From the NCBI GenBank assembly GCA_031310005.1, contig CM062379.1:6758001-6822000 (forward strand): a stretch of DNA of 64,000 bases. Reading direction: 5' to 3'. Position numbers and translations under genes: made by a program. The stretch's first letter is position 1. Every line of letters starts with the position of its first letter. This document shows, piece after piece, positions 35,156 through 47,580 of this stretch. The notes below the pieces were generated by a model. The model searched no databases and was not told the DNA's origin. It saw nothing but the letters and a program-made list of their open reading frames with translations. Origin of the DNA: Dactylellina haptotyla (Eukaryota > Ascomycota > Orbiliomycetes > Orbiliales > Orbiliaceae).

Positions 35156-38100
35156 TTAGCCTTTTCTATAAGATTCGTAGCCTGACGGGCCCTGACCTTT
35201 AGTATTCCATCCTCCAGTACCTGGTGGAAGTGGCGGACGCTGTTGCGGCGACCCATTTCCTTGGTCTTGGCTGTGGTTTGAGGCAGCCCTCGAGGTAGGT
35301 CTTGAAGTAGCACGAGATTCGTATCCTTCAGCCGGTGTCATCGACCTCCCCATCGCCTGCGAGGCCCGTAGCAATGCAGCAAGGTCGCTTTCACTTTCAG
35401 TACCCGCCGTTTGCGGCCTTTGATCAAAATATCCGCCTGGACGTCCAACTGGGCTATCCGCAGGTAGTTCAACTGGAGCATCCCCACTAGCCAATGGCGA
35501 CCTTCCAGTGCTGAAATTCAACCTCTTGGGTCCGAGACTTGGACTTCCAAGATTCGATTGTGGCTCTCGCCTTGTCGGTGTAATGTAGAAAGGTCCTGGC
35601 GTTCCTGGTGGCGGTGGTGTACCGAAATCGCGTCCTGGTGTTCTAGGTCCTCCAGGAGTTCCTGGTCTCGACGACGATTCATACATCATACTCATAGGTC
35701 TTGAATCAAATAGATATCCGAATTCTCGCTTCTGGTGTCCGCTCAGACTGTTGTAATCTAGTTGATGTTCTTTCAAGAAGCCGTAATGCTCCAGTCCAGT
35801 AGCCGGGACTCCCGGAACTCCATCCTGCATGGTATCCATGCCCACACCTTCGACATTATCTCGGCCGGCGACATACGCTCCAGCGGACAGCGGCTCTGCC
35901 TCATCACGTCTCTCCGTGTATACTCTTGCGAGAAGATGCTTGACTTTATCGTGCACCAAAGGTTTCATCAACTTCTTCGTTAACGCCGGGTGTCCGTATC
36001 TGTCTGACAAGTGATCATTCCTGTGTCGCTTCAAAGCTTCCTCTGAAATCTCACCTACACCTTCCATAACTTCGGTTTCGGTTGAGAAGTTCATCTTATC
36101 GTCGAATACCTTGACGCAGTAAAATTTGAACAAGATCAATCCCAAAATAGGTACCAAAGCAGCAGCCGTTGTCGGACTCGCTCTAGGACTGAACTTCACC
36201 CAAACGAGACCTGCCGTCACGAAATTTCCGAAACTCGCAGCGACCAACGTCCTGTTAACGAGTATTCTCCAGAACATGCCGCCGCTCTCATACTTCGTCA
36301 CAAACATATACATAAAAGCATATTTGCGGAAGAAACTGTCGAGGGCAAAGTATAGGCATGCGACAGGGACAACCAACGGATGCACAGGCGCGAAAGAAAA
36401 TACAATAGTAGCGTAAAACAGAAAATAGTTGTAGTAACTAGCAAAATCCATCGGTTGCGGTGCAGACCACTCGATCATTTCGCGAGGCGTGGGGTTGCGG
36501 AATTTGCGATAAAACCACCGCAGGGAAAGTGCGTATAACTGAATCAGATCGAGGAAGGCTCCCATGTTTCGCTGCAGCAGATACACAACCCAGAATCGAG
36601 AAACGTTAAAGACGGCAGTAATCGTCGAGTCTGCGAAGCTGAATTTTTTGAGAGCTTGTTGCAAGGGAGTCTTCTTGATACCAGTTTCGTTGACTATCAC
36701 AGCGACGAAACCCCATAAAGTACCGAAAATTGTAAAAATGACCAAGTTGTTGAAGACGAAAAAGGAGAAGAGCTTTGCTGTTGCGTGACGCTCTCGTGCA
36801 GTCTTCGAGATGTCTCCCTGGCGAGCAGAAATTCCTCGCATAAGGTAAGGGAGACACAAGAATATCAAAGAGGTGAGACCCGGTGCAGCAACACCCTGTA
36901 CGATAGACCAGAACGTCCGGTGCCTATCAACTGTTGCTTGGAACTCGGGCCAAAAGGCGCCGATTGTAGAGAAGTTGGCAAGGAATGTGGCGATAAATGC
37001 GTTTGGCACGATCCATGCGACAGTTAAGAAGATATATAGCACCCATCCCCAAGTTCTGTTCCAGCGACGCTGGCGTTTGGATTTGCTGTTGAGATTTCAG
37101 TTAGCTCACCAATCTAATACTAACATCAATTAGAGATGAAACACATACGCAAGGTTCTTCCAGATTAAGTCTGTTGGTCTCGGTGCCAACTTGATCTTTG
37201 TCCCTTCGACTTTCTTTTGCTTGGACGCCTTGAATGCCACAGTGTGCGCATTCTCGACAGTTGAAAAACTGACGAACCCATACGGTAAAGGAGCCTTTAG
37301 ATCGATGCTACTTCTGACTTCTTTAATCCTTGTCTCGAATAACTTCAATCTCTGATCCAGATACTCAATGGCGTCAACCTTTCCTCTCCCCTTTGTTTTT
37401 CTGTCATCCTTGAATGGTGTCATAACTGGCCGGTTCGGTGGTAATCGATCCGGGTACCTCAAATATTTTGCGAGCACACTTTCCAACTCTCGAACAGTTT
37501 TTTCGTGCTCGTGAACCAGCTTTGGCAATTCTTTGACGTCCCTTGCAATTCTAGCTTTCATGTCGTCGGCAATTCTTGGGTCCAGCTGGATTGCAGCAAT
37601 TATATCGGCAAGTCCGTTGTTACTCTGCAGAGGTCCAGGGACATCCGTGACCATAACTGTCTTTGCATAAAGAGCAGATCGGTATTCCTCGGTTTTGAAC
37701 CAGTCTGTCTTTAATTTGACAAGCTTGCGGTAACTCGACCAGATGAAATAACAGATGACAATATTGAATATCCAAGTTTGTAAGATATGGGCGCCGATAC
37801 AGCGGCCGAAAACGAATTGTGGTGACATGTAAACGAACGGATCGACACCGTCGGGCACAGAGCCGGGCACTTTATCTCGAAGATGGGCGGTACAGCCAGC
37901 ATTGACAGCAATCATTATAACTGCCAAAATAGATAGCACCGCTAACATATTCCTCATCATCCGGATGAAGCGTAGAAATACAATGGCGTCGAGGCCGATT
38001 TTTTCAACCAGATCATCTTCCTTGGCTTTGAAGACAGGAAGGAGCCAAGTCAAGTATCCCTTCTCGATCGGTGGCGGGGCATGTTTTTCGTCGGAGTGTT

Positions 38101-38389
38101 TGAGGCGAGGAGCGTAGACGATGGTATTGAGCGGACGGATAAAACAGAAAATGGCAAAAATTGTGAGTGAGACAAGTAACGAAGTGATTATAGCGGCGGC
38201 GAAGGAACCTTTATCAAGTTGTTTTCTTCATACAAAAACACAGAGTTAGCGACAATACTTTGTTACAAATTCGAGAAGACTGGTTCGAACATACTTGAAT
38301 GGATTGCTCAGGTATTTCAGAAGCAGGTCGATGTTCTTGTCACGCTTGAAGAGCAACCCCGACGATGACCACGGGCATTCTGGATCCAT
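35156..38389 (-). CDS. CSC1/OSCA/TMEM63-like stress-gated cation channel
   Basis: Exons 38389-38295, 38225-37149 and 37085-35156 give 1033 residues. The N-terminal part has a first membrane segment (AAAIITSLLVSLTIFAIF) and two more (MLAVLSILAVIMIAV, ILQTWIFNIVICYFI). A cytosolic RNA-binding-like domain follows with YAKTVMVTDVPG and YGFVSFSTVENAHT. The second and third exons join as NLA-KSKRQRRWNRTWGWVLYI, leading into the seven-membrane-segment core (WIVPNAFIATFLANFSTIGA, FNNLVIFTIFGTLWGFVAVI, FVTAGLVWVKFSPRA). The tail of about 330 residues is Pro/Ser/Gly-rich. This is the domain order of fungal RSN1/PHM7/CSC1 proteins. Family knowledge: OSCA/TMEM63 channels pass cations, including Ca2+, on osmotic or mechanical stress. 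Which yeast paralogue is closest cannot be judged here. Confidence 0.88.
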
Positions 38390-40791
38390 GGCTTTTGGAT
38401 CGCTGCACACACGTTACCCAAACGTGGTGACTCTCAATATGTAAAACTCGTATCAATTCTCCCTTCGGTCCCGATTTCGAAGCTGTGCAACAAAGATGTG
38501 TTGCGTCTACAGTGCGAGCATTTGTCGTTAGGTGTCAACAACAAATGCAGTGCCTGCGTTTGCTCGTGTGGTAAATTGGTTGCAGAACAGCTAGAGAAAC
38601 GCTGCAGAAGGCGTCTGCCTGTCGCGATTCGGAATCCGATGCTGCCTCTGTCGATATGTCGGGAGAATGCGTCGACTGATTGTTGAAATGGTGTTTCGAC
38701 GATGATTTCGAGAAAGTAGAGCGAGAGAATGAGAGAAAGGATATCAAGTCCTTTCCCAAGATTTGGTCCCAAGAAACGCCTGGGAAGCAACCTGATCAAT
38801 TGTCAGAGGATAATGCACTCAAGTGGTCATTAATGGGGTCTGGCAGATGCAATATATGGCGCTGCCTACACCTGCCAAAAGTTGCTTGATATCTCGGATA
38901 TGAGCACCCTTATCACTCCTGCTACTGCAATGTCGAAGCCGGACTTGGAAAAAACCCGAGCTATCCGGCAATAGCTAATGGAAAATCAGAATACGATAGT
39001 CTGGCAGAATTATAATACAATATCCTTCTTATTTTGCTTAATGTTAGGTATTATTGCCAAGAAAATGAATGCGGGCGGGATGCGGGATGCGAGTGGTGCT
39101 TCTGGTGATAGTGTTGAATGTGCTGAAAGAGAGTAAAGAACAAGATTCGAAGCAGGCTTCGGGAAGCAGGAATATTTTATTCGATAAAATATGTAAACTA
39201 AAATTTCGGAAAGTCTAAAGGTTAATCATCATGAAAGAAAAAGAGAATTCAAATTTTTTATTCACCAAAAACTAACTCGACTGCGAGGCGGGCAGGGTCA
39301 TGACTTAAAAGAGAACCAGGGGGTAGCCCACCGAGATCGAGCGTGGAGGGATGAATGACGAACAAGAACGCCCCTCGATCTCCTAATTCATGCCATCCTG
39401 CACTGGCATGCCGGCCTGCCGTAAACAAAAAATTTAAAAATGACGCTTCTTTAGTGCTGCGGGGAGCCTCACCCTGGCTCGCCACGGGATATAGAGCGGG
39501 AAAATGTTGTGGAATTCCATATCGACGAGTCCCGACCTGCCCCAATGGTATATGGATCCCATCCTTTTATCACCGGACCGCCCTCACTGTTCTACAGGAT
39601 TCTCGTCTGTTTCACCGGATCTTGTGCAAGTTCTCGACGGCAAAGGCAGCAGATCTGTAAGAGAGAAAAATCGAAAACTCTTTTTCTTTCCTGTACGGAA
39701 GGGAAAAAAAAACAAATTTTCTTGGCTTCGCTCTGTTCTCTTGACCGATTCCCAAATGTAACCAACCGAACCCACTTTGGCCACCAATTCCACAGCAACA
39801 CCAAGCGGCCTTATTTTTTGGGTCCATTTCGATATTCATCCCAAACTACAAGCCTCCCTCTATGCCTTTAGCTCTCTGATATGACACTTGATAGCGCACC
39901 GGGAACACGACGAATTGCGATCGTTTTCCTGCGTCCGCCTCCCCGAATAAACTACCCTGTAAACCGACTACCAAGCTACACCAGCTTACATTGGTTTCTT
40001 CCCAGCTTTGTGTTGAGCACTCGCTTCTAAATTTGGACATTCTAGCCTCAGACTCCGTCACGGCTTGACTGATCGGCTAACTTGGGGGTGAACGGGAAAC
40101 AAAAATCATGAAGCGTGTCCCAAAGGAAAGACGTTTTGTTACATTAGTTTTGGAGTTAGTCTAAATCGCGCGCCACAAGCAAATTTGTTCTTTGCAAATG
40201 TAAACAAGACGAAGATCCTATGCCATTGAAAGTAAAAGGCTGGTTTCAACCATGTCTAACATTGGCAATGATCTCTGAACTACCCGGAACCTGGGGCTAG
40301 GCATTAATCTGCTGTGAAATGTAATTACTGCTTTACGGAGTTTATAAAGTTCCGAACACTCCGTGCTTTGGAACGCCGCGATGCCATCACTTCTGTTTCG
40401 AAATTTCGCGTCCATTTAAACATTGACCTGTCACAAATCATCATTGACGGCTGCAAAAGGCACGTAGACGGCTTCTCTTTACTATGTTTAATTTTTGCTG
40501 CGCAATATATCCCAAAGAAGAGAACGGTATCGGTTTCCCTGTTATTCCCAAAGCTACCTGTGGCATCAATAACCGCTATAGACAGGCATCAAGGTGAATA
40601 AAACAAAAGAAAAATGAAAGCTTCACAAGGCGCATCGGCAAGGTGACCAATGATCTCAATTACAGCACCATTCTCCAGCCATTGTACAACCCTAAACTAG
40701 AGACTTACAAGGCCAAGGCTAAAAAAAAAAAGGTCAGGTCGCGGTCTAGTCATCCCATATCCTCAAAACTTTTGTTGCCGTCAAAAACGGT
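38390..40791. other. 2.4-kb gene-free stretch
   Basis: Promoter of the CSC1-like gene on the left and 3' flank of the aldolase gene on the right. Open frames around 39250-39870 overlap each other in several phases and match nothing I know. Confidence 0.5.
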
Positions 40792-42115
40792 TTACAGCTG
40801 TCCAGCAGTGTTGAAATCAACCAAAGCCTCTTTAACTCTAGTAGACATAGTCTTCTCGCCTTCGCGGACCCAGACACGAGGGTCGAAGTACTTCTTGTTT
40901 GGCTTGTCGTCACCTGTATAAAGCAGTCAGCTACCTGTCGCGCTACAAAAATAAAACTCGCGTATAGTTGCTAAGAAGGACAAAAACGTACCGTCAGGGT
41001 TGCCAACTTGTGTCTTGATATAATCCTTCTTGGTCAAGACGTAGTCTCGGATACCAGTCAAGTATGCCCACTGGAGATCAGTGTCAAGATTGACCTTGAC
41101 GACACCGTAGCTGATGGCCTCGGTAAACTCCTCCTTTGTGCTACCGGAACCACCGTGGAAGACCAAGAAGAGTGGCTTGTCATCGGTGGTACCAATCTTC
41201 TCCTTGGCGTAGGCCTGGTGCTTGGACAAGAGCTCTGGGTGGAGCTTGACGTTTCCGGGCTTGTACACACCGTGGACGTTACCGAAAGCGGCAGCGATGG
41301 AGAAGTACGGGCTGATTGGCGACAGAGCAGAGTACACTTCGTAGATGTCTTCTGGCTGCGTGTAGAGGGAGGCGTTGTCGACATCTTCATTGTTGACACC
41401 GTCTTCCTCACCACCAGTGATACCGATTTCCATCTCGAGCCACTGCTTCATTGGAGCAGCCCGCTTCAAGTACTTGGCGGTGTGGGCAATGTTCTCGTCC
41501 TTTGGCTCCTCGGACAAATCGATCATGTGAGAAGAGAAGAGAGGTTCGCCGTGAGTCTTGAAATAAGCCTCGTCGGCGTCCAACATGCCATCGAGCCATG
41601 GCAAGAGCTTCTTGGCGCAATGATCTGTGTGGAGGACGACGGGGATGCCGTAGGCTGGGGCAATTGCGCGGATGTAGTGGGCGGCGGCGATGGCACCCTG
41701 GATGGAGGCGTTTTGGTTTACGGGTTCAGTGTTGGAGACACCCTTTCCAGCGAAGTAGGCAGCACCACCTTGCGAGGTTTGGAGGATGATTGGCGATTTC
41801 GAATCGCGGGCAGCTTCGAGAGCGGCAACAACAGTCGAGGAGGAGGTGACGTTCTACCGCCAATCAGCGTCAAAATATCTTTGAAATAGAGTCTAGATCA
41901 TTACAAATTACATACGATGGCTGGAATAGCGAACTTTTTCTCTCTAGCGTACTCAAAGAGCTATGAAGCGGAAATCCGGTCAGTATGTGGTCCTTTCACT
42001 GTAGCATGGCGGGGTAAATTTTCGCCGATAGTGGGGGCAGAGTTTGACACACCTTGAGAACGTCGTCGCCGGTGATGACACCGACTTTTCGGGTAAGAAC
42101 GTCTTGGGCGCCCAT
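40792..42115 (-). CDS. fba1: Fructose-1,6-bisphosphate aldolase, class II
   Basis: Exons 42115-42053, 41960-41916, 41853-40992 and 40913-40792 give 363 residues (fungal class II aldolases are about 360). It opens MGAQDVLTRKVGVITGDDVL. Zinc-site and phosphate-site motifs are intact: IPVVLHTDHCAKKLLPWLDG, GGEEDGVNNE, FGNVHGVYKPGN, LVFHGGSGSTKEE and GVVKVNLDTDLQWA. It ends in NTAGQL. The enzyme cleaves fructose-1,6-bisphosphate in glycolysis and is metal-dependent, cytosolic and absent from animals. The two short 5' exons (63 and 45 nt) before one long exon are typical of highly expressed filamentous-fungus genes. Confidence 0.96.
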
Positions 42116-44107
42116 GGCTGCTATTTACGTGATTGATTGATTGGATTGGAGGATAGTGAACGCTTGTAGATGCTATTACGTGTAGATATTAGTCTCGCTG
42201 GTCCGAGGATTTTGAAGTTGTTGAGAGAAAGAAGAAAAGTATGAGGACCGAAGAGCTCTCAACAAATATTAACGAAAGGACAGCCAAATCCACACCGAAC
42301 TATATATCGAAGAGATCCTCCAATTACAAACGAATAAGAGGACGGCATCTCGTGTGAGACCTGCTTGTTCGATAGTCCGCTGCTCCCGGCGACCACTGTC
42401 TCGCAACTATCGGAGAACACTCTTTACACCAGATGCATGCCTGCCTGCCTGCCTGCAGTATACGCCGTATGTGCGCTGCAACAGTCGGGTTGTCACGGAA
42501 AGTGACGCTGCCAGCCCCCGACTAATCATCTGAACGAGCATCCCGCAGCAAGCAATTGAGCGAGATGGGAGCAGTATCGTGGTGACGTCCCGAGGCCCGA
42601 GTGATTGAGCGGGTCGCTCATCGTCCGCTGTTCGGTTCTTTCGTTCCTTCCTGGCGGGGTGTAGCACAGCTTGCTATTGAACGAGGGGCAACAGGGCGCC
42701 ACCCCGCACCCATACAAAACCACATATCCAAGCCCGCTTCCGAGTCCGGGCTGCTCACCCGAGCGAAATAGATACATCGATAAGACGGCAACAGTAAAAC
42801 CAAAGGCAGCAAAACCAATGAAAAAATATTAAACATACCTTGAGGGCGGTAACGGGTATCTGAGAATCGACGACGTGGGAAGGGTATAGGACACAGCAAT
42901 CAATTGAAAAAAAGAAGGCTTCGGACGGGCGGGGCAGTCCGCATCCTTCTTATACTTGTCCGTTCGGGGACCAAATACGTCAAGAACAAGACCTTCAGTA
43001 CCCGGCCAAGAGAGGAGTTCCACATCCCGATGACCTGACCGATTGATACGCCCTTTTCCGGAGCCCCAAAGAGTAAGAATGCCTGAAAAAGTGAGGGGGG
43101 TTTCTTCGCTGCTGCTGCTTGCATCCCGCTAGCCTGGTGTGCACGTCCTGGCAAAAGAGAGCATTCCGCGTACACGTTTCTCGCTGCAGCGATTACAATT
43201 ACAATTGATAAACGGCGATATCCTCACTGGTGGGTTTATTTTCTTCTTCCATCTTGGTCCCCTCAAGGGATTTCGGCAACCCGAAGAATTCTCGCGTACT
43301 TTCGGCTGACCGGTGCACCGGTGGCGGAAAAAGAGTGATTTTTTTTTCACTCCATGCCTCGCCGCCCTGGTCGTCCATCGGCATCGCTTGCTGTCGCCCT
43401 GAACTTTTCGGGCAGTGTGCGACTTTTTGTGAACCCCCATGTTTTCCATCACGTCACTAGCTTGTACAGATAAGTTCACCGCGAAAGTGGCTAGCCATTT
43501 AAGCTAATATGCATCGTATTGGGAAATCTGCTTAATTCTACAGCAAAAAGGTTGACGGACTTAGTATTGAGATGGCCCTTTTGCTAGTTTGGTTTAGAAT
43601 TGATAGATGATTTTGGAACGCCAGCTGGTGTCAGCTACCCATCGGAATATTCAATGCCGCCGTGCTGCAAATTTTGGCCTAGCCTGACTGCGCAGGTTGC
43701 CAAGATTCCGCGAGATCCTATCGGCCTGGGAAATTTGATCAACGTCAACCCCGAGATCTCGTGACCAAACTTGAGCCAGAATAAAAATATGCTAGCGATA
43801 GTATACCGAAAGGTTTTTACGACACACATGCTGACCTCCAAGATCCAAGCCTATCTTATTGGTTTGGCTACGATATTAGTTGCTGTCAGCTTCGAAGTGC
43901 TTCGTCCAATCTCAAGAACACAACGCCTTCGCCAATACTGTGCCGCATACAAACATGTAAGCAGGCATTGATCAATGGGTGTGACTCTGCTTCCATGATC
44001 ACCTTATGTATATAAACGTTAGATACAATTTGCAGATGATTCTGTTTTTTATTTTCCCAAGACACAAAATTGCTCCTTTTGCCGCAGCAAACCTATCGGA
44101 AAAGACG
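42116..44107. other. 2-kb gene-free region between divergent genes
   Basis: Promoter of the aldolase gene on the left and of the first tandem F-box gene on the right. Around 42435-42465 there is a short TGCC repeat. No supported gene was seen. Confidence 0.5.
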
Positions 44108-45337
44108 ATGCCCAATATCACTGGTCTCCCGTTCGAGCTTTTGCAAAACATTTTCCAATATCTCGATTTTCAGGGAGGCGATCTTGGCAGATTGAAGGCC
44201 TCTTGTAAAACCTTCCACCAAGTTGCCCAGCAGATTCCACTCCGTTCCTATACTCTAAAACTATACGAGAACTTCGCTTGGAAATTCGCTCGATACCTAC
44301 TTTTTAACCCAATAGCCTGTAAGAATCTAAAGGAACTTCGTGTCGTATGGCCCGGGAACCACTCTCAAAAGCAGCCTATACGCTGGGTGTGGTCAAAACA
44401 AGAAGTACGACTCCTCAAAAAATTCAGTTGTTCCTCTACATACCCAACTTCACGAATTACCCTCGATACATTCAAAGCGGTAGTGCTCGGAGTCAACCCT
44501 GAAGCTCTATTCCCATTTATTCTTTGCTTGGCCCCGAGGCTTGAGTACCTAGAATTAGGACGCTTTGAGATAGATACTATAAGAATCTATTTGGATACCC
44601 ACCGACCTTCTCAGCCCCAAATACTCAAATACTTCTTATCCGATCATGAAGGCGAGACCGAGGAGTACAGCGATTGGACGGAAGATGACAGTGAAAGCGT
44701 CGTGATCGATAATAATCTTCACTACCCCCCTGAATACTTCATCCTATGGTTCCATGTAAACATGGGAGGGCAAGGAAACTACCTGCCAGGTCTCGCAAAT
44801 CTCAGAACTTTAATCCACGGCATTCTCGACAAATATGAAGATTTCGGTTGCGACGCTAGATGGATAGGCACCTACCTCCCACCGCTCTTTTTCCTACCTC
44901 GAATAGAGTATTTGAAGGTTGATATGTGCTCAACGGAGGAGGAGGAGGAGTACAAACGGTATTCTTTGAACTTCGAAGGCTTCATTGGCATGTCAAACGT
45001 GAAAAGTTTGGTCTTTTCAGGTGCTAGCATGGTGACGGAAGATTTTATTGCCATAGCGAAGATAACAAGCGACCTTACTTACCTTTATCTATACCCTGAT
45101 GATTCGCGATATACTTACTACAACGAATACAGAATCTTGGGCTGGTTTCGGAAGTATAACCAGAGCCTAAGATTAAAGGATAGTTTCGTCGGTGGAAAGG
45201 ATGGCAAGAAAATAATCATAGAAGAGTTTAGTCGTTCTCTAAGTGATAAAGCTGCTCGATATCAGTCCGATAATTATGTCGATAACAACAGTGATTACGG
45301 TAACTGGGAAGATGACAATGATAGCTGCCGCGATTAG
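44108..45337 (+). CDS. F-box protein, tandem paralogue A
   Basis: Single exon, 409 residues from the ATG at 44108. That ATG is chosen because it aligns with the start of paralogue B; another in-frame ATG lies at 44036. The F-box is at the extreme N-terminus: ITGLPFELLQNIFQYLDF, then LKASCKTFHQVAQQIPL. The body has Leu-rich strands (FILCLAPRLEYLELGRFEID, LPGLANLRTLIHGILDKY) as in a loose LRR fold. It also has an acidic insert (HEGETEEYSDWTEDDSESV) and an acidic Asn/Asp-rich tail with DNNSDYGNWEDDNDS. By family it should be an SCF ubiquitin-ligase substrate receptor. The substrate is unknown. Confidence 0.8.
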   Translation: MPNITGLPFELLQNIFQYLDFQGGDLGRLKASCKTFHQVAQQIPLRSYTLKLYENFAWKFARYLLFNPIACKNLKELRVVWPGNHSQKQPIRWVWSKQEVRLLKKFSCSSTYPTSRITLDTFKAVVLGVNPEALFPFILCLAPRLEYLELGRFEIDTIRIYLDTHRPSQPQILKYFLSDHEGETEEYSDWTEDDSESVVIDNNLHYPPEYFILWFHVNMGGQGNYLPGLANLRTLIHGILDKYEDFGCDARWIGTYLPPLFFLPRIEYLKVDMCSTEEEEEYKRYSLNFEGFIGMSNVKSLVFSGASMVTEDFIAIAKITSDLTYLYLYPDDSRYTYYNEYRILGWFRKYNQSLRLKDSFVGGKDGKKIIIEEFSRSLSDKAARYQSDNYVDNNSDYGNWEDDNDSCRD

Positions 45338-45934
45338 GAAGATGTTGAAAATGACTAAGCATAGATAGATCTATGGAGCTGAGTGAAGAGGATATAACGG
45401 AATCCAGAGGACATTCCTGGGGAAGGGTTTGAAATGGACAAATAATAATAATACTTTTGTGATTTTAGCTACTAAACTTCGTATTGATACATGCTTTCCT
45501 TTTACTGCCCAGATTTTGAAATTTCTAGAATTATTGAAACTAGTAGGCGGTTATTCAGTTTGAGTTGGTGCGCAAGTAACGCGGATACAGTCTAGACAAC
45601 CACAAACAGGCATACTATTTAAAATTTAATATTGTAGCTCCTTATGTGTAGCAGTGTATTTTCAATACCGTCTGGTATACTCCTTAACCATGTCTGAATT
45701 TATAAATACATAGGGCAAGGGACTAAGGCTCAATTGCTGGGTGTATATATAAAGATATTCCAGGACACCAACTGCCAGAAATGGCTGCTAGGTTCAGATC
45801 CCACAACCCTGCGCTTTTGTACTTGTAATTAAGTCCACTGCTCGTTTCTCTAAGTGCCCAAACCGCATTTAAAAAGGGTTGAATAGAACTTCCCACAGCA
45901 CACGCTCCGAAACATTACTATATCTCCTTAGTGA
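45338..45934. other. Gap between tandem F-box genes
   Basis: AT-rich 597-bp spacer. No gene was seen. Confidence 0.5.
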
Positions 45935-47281
45935 ATGATGGCTAATATTACCGTCCTCCCAATTGAGCTTCTCTTCGATATTTTTCGCCGTCTTGAGCAC
46001 CACGATCTCGCCAGGTGTAAACGCGCATGTAAAAGCTTTAACGAAACCGCCCAACAGATCCCGCTTACCTCTCTTACGCTGAAATTGCATCTGAACCAAC
46101 ACGCATGGAAATTCGCCCGATATCTTCTGTTTAAACCAGAAGCGTGTGACCAATTAAAGGAGCTTCGCGTCAAATGGGGCGTCAATACGCCTTCCAGCGA
46201 ATCCCATAGCATATCTGTGCGCCGTTGGATATGGTCCAAACGAGAAATACGGCGGTTCAGGCAGCTCAGCGATTCGTCTGAGTCGCCCGCATCAAGACTT
46301 ACCCTAGATACGTTCAAAACGATAGTACTCGGTATAGATGCTGAAGCCTTAGTTCCGTTTATACTTTGCTTCGCCAAGAATCTCGAATACTTGAAACTGG
46401 GAGATTTCGAAACAAACTTTTGGGAGCGTCACAGCCTCGAGGCGGACGATAGGCTTCCACACCGATCCAAAGTCCTCAGTTACTTCTTACGGCACGCAGA
46501 CCACGGTGGTTCAGACATTGGTGTCTCGGGAGATTTCAATGATGTTACAACGGGAGATGAAGACAGCGAATACAGCGATAGCGACAGCAGCCACGATGAT
46601 GAGGATGGGATATTTCACCCATCCGAATATCTTGCTCTGTGGTTCCATATGAATATGGGCGAACCAGGAGATTATTTACCTGGCCTTGCGAATCTCAAAA
46701 CCTTAATCCACGGAAACAACGACATAGATGAAAACGACAACTGGTATTCAGTCAACATCTGGAACGCTGGGTTTCTCATAGACTTACTGTACTTGCCTAA
46801 ATTAAAGCGTTTATGGATAGACCGCTGCGGAAGTTGTGCTCATGACGGCAGGGAGTTTGAAATTGCTCCCGAAGACATTGAGGGTAAATCAACCGTTGAA
46901 GATTTGAACCTTTGGGAATGTTCTCTGCGAGACCGGGATTTCATTGAGCTCGCGAGATACACAAAAAACCTTACTGTCCTTAATTTGCGGAACCAAGACT
47001 ACTCGGGACTGATCGATGACCCAGCCGGGTTGGTACGCGCGTTTCGGAAGCGCAATCGGAAACTCAAGTTAGACAAAATAACCGTTGAAGGTTCTAATGG
47101 CGTGGAGGCTTTTGTAGATGCAATTGCGGACGAGAGGTATCTAGATGACCCCAAGGTAACGATTGTGAGAAACGGGGATGAAGGGCCTGATTATCACTGC
47201 CGATACGATTCTGATAGTTACACCGATAACAACAGCGATTATGAGGGTGATAGCGACAGCGCTAGTAGTGAACCAGTATAA
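45935..47281 (+). CDS. F-box protein, tandem paralogue B
   Basis: Single exon, 448 residues. It is collinear with paralogue A through its length: ITVLPIELLFDIFRRLE, CKRACKSFNETAQQIPL, AWKFARYLLFKPEACDQLKE, RLTLDTFKTIVLGIDAEALV, LALWFHMNMGEPGDYLPGLA and a tail with DNNSDYEGDSDSASS. Insertions relative to A include a longer acidic linker around residues 200-225 (GDEDSEYSDSDSSHDDED). Both copies are open, so neither looks like a pseudogene, and divergence is high enough that the duplication is not recent. It converges with the bL9m gene, 299 bp away. Confidence 0.8.
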   Translation: MMANITVLPIELLFDIFRRLEHHDLARCKRACKSFNETAQQIPLTSLTLKLHLNQHAWKFARYLLFKPEACDQLKELRVKWGVNTPSSESHSISVRRWIWSKREIRRFRQLSDSSESPASRLTLDTFKTIVLGIDAEALVPFILCFAKNLEYLKLGDFETNFWERHSLEADDRLPHRSKVLSYFLRHADHGGSDIGVSGDFNDVTTGDEDSEYSDSDSSHDDEDGIFHPSEYLALWFHMNMGEPGDYLPGLANLKTLIHGNNDIDENDNWYSVNIWNAGFLIDLLYLPKLKRLWIDRCGSCAHDGREFEIAPEDIEGKSTVEDLNLWECSLRDRDFIELARYTKNLTVLNLRNQDYSGLIDDPAGLVRAFRKRNRKLKLDKITVEGSNGVEAFVDAIADERYLDDPKVTIVRNGDEGPDYHCRYDSDSYTDNNSDYEGDSDSASSEPV

Positions 47282-47580
47282 ATGCACAAGGTGTAGGAAC
47301 GTAAAGGCGGAATATGGTATTATAATAATTATTATAACTAAATTCATAAAGATACTCGGCACTCTCGTAACCAGACCTTTGTTGCCGAGTACAAAAATCT
47401 CAAATACTCGGAAGGAATATATAATATAGATGTGCGTTTACAAGTTGCTACCTTGCGATCTCATCTCGGTAATTCTCCCTGAGGGGTATATTTCAATAGA
47501 AGATACCTTGTCTCGCAAGCTAGATGCCGTGAAGGCACCAAGTTTCTTAGTATATACAAGTTTTGTACAGATATCTACAA

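Noticed and set aside
39250-39870. Several overlapping open frames of 65-120 codons
   Set aside because: They overlap in many phases on both strands without resemblance to known proteins. None stands out.
41008-41889. A 293-codon open frame antisense to the aldolase gene
   Set aside because: It mirrors the codon bias of fba1 on the other strand and has no family resemblance.
45785-45815. A GGTTCAGATCC word resembling a tRNA B box
   Set aside because: The conserved A after the purine is missing and no A box or cloverleaf can be drawn around it.
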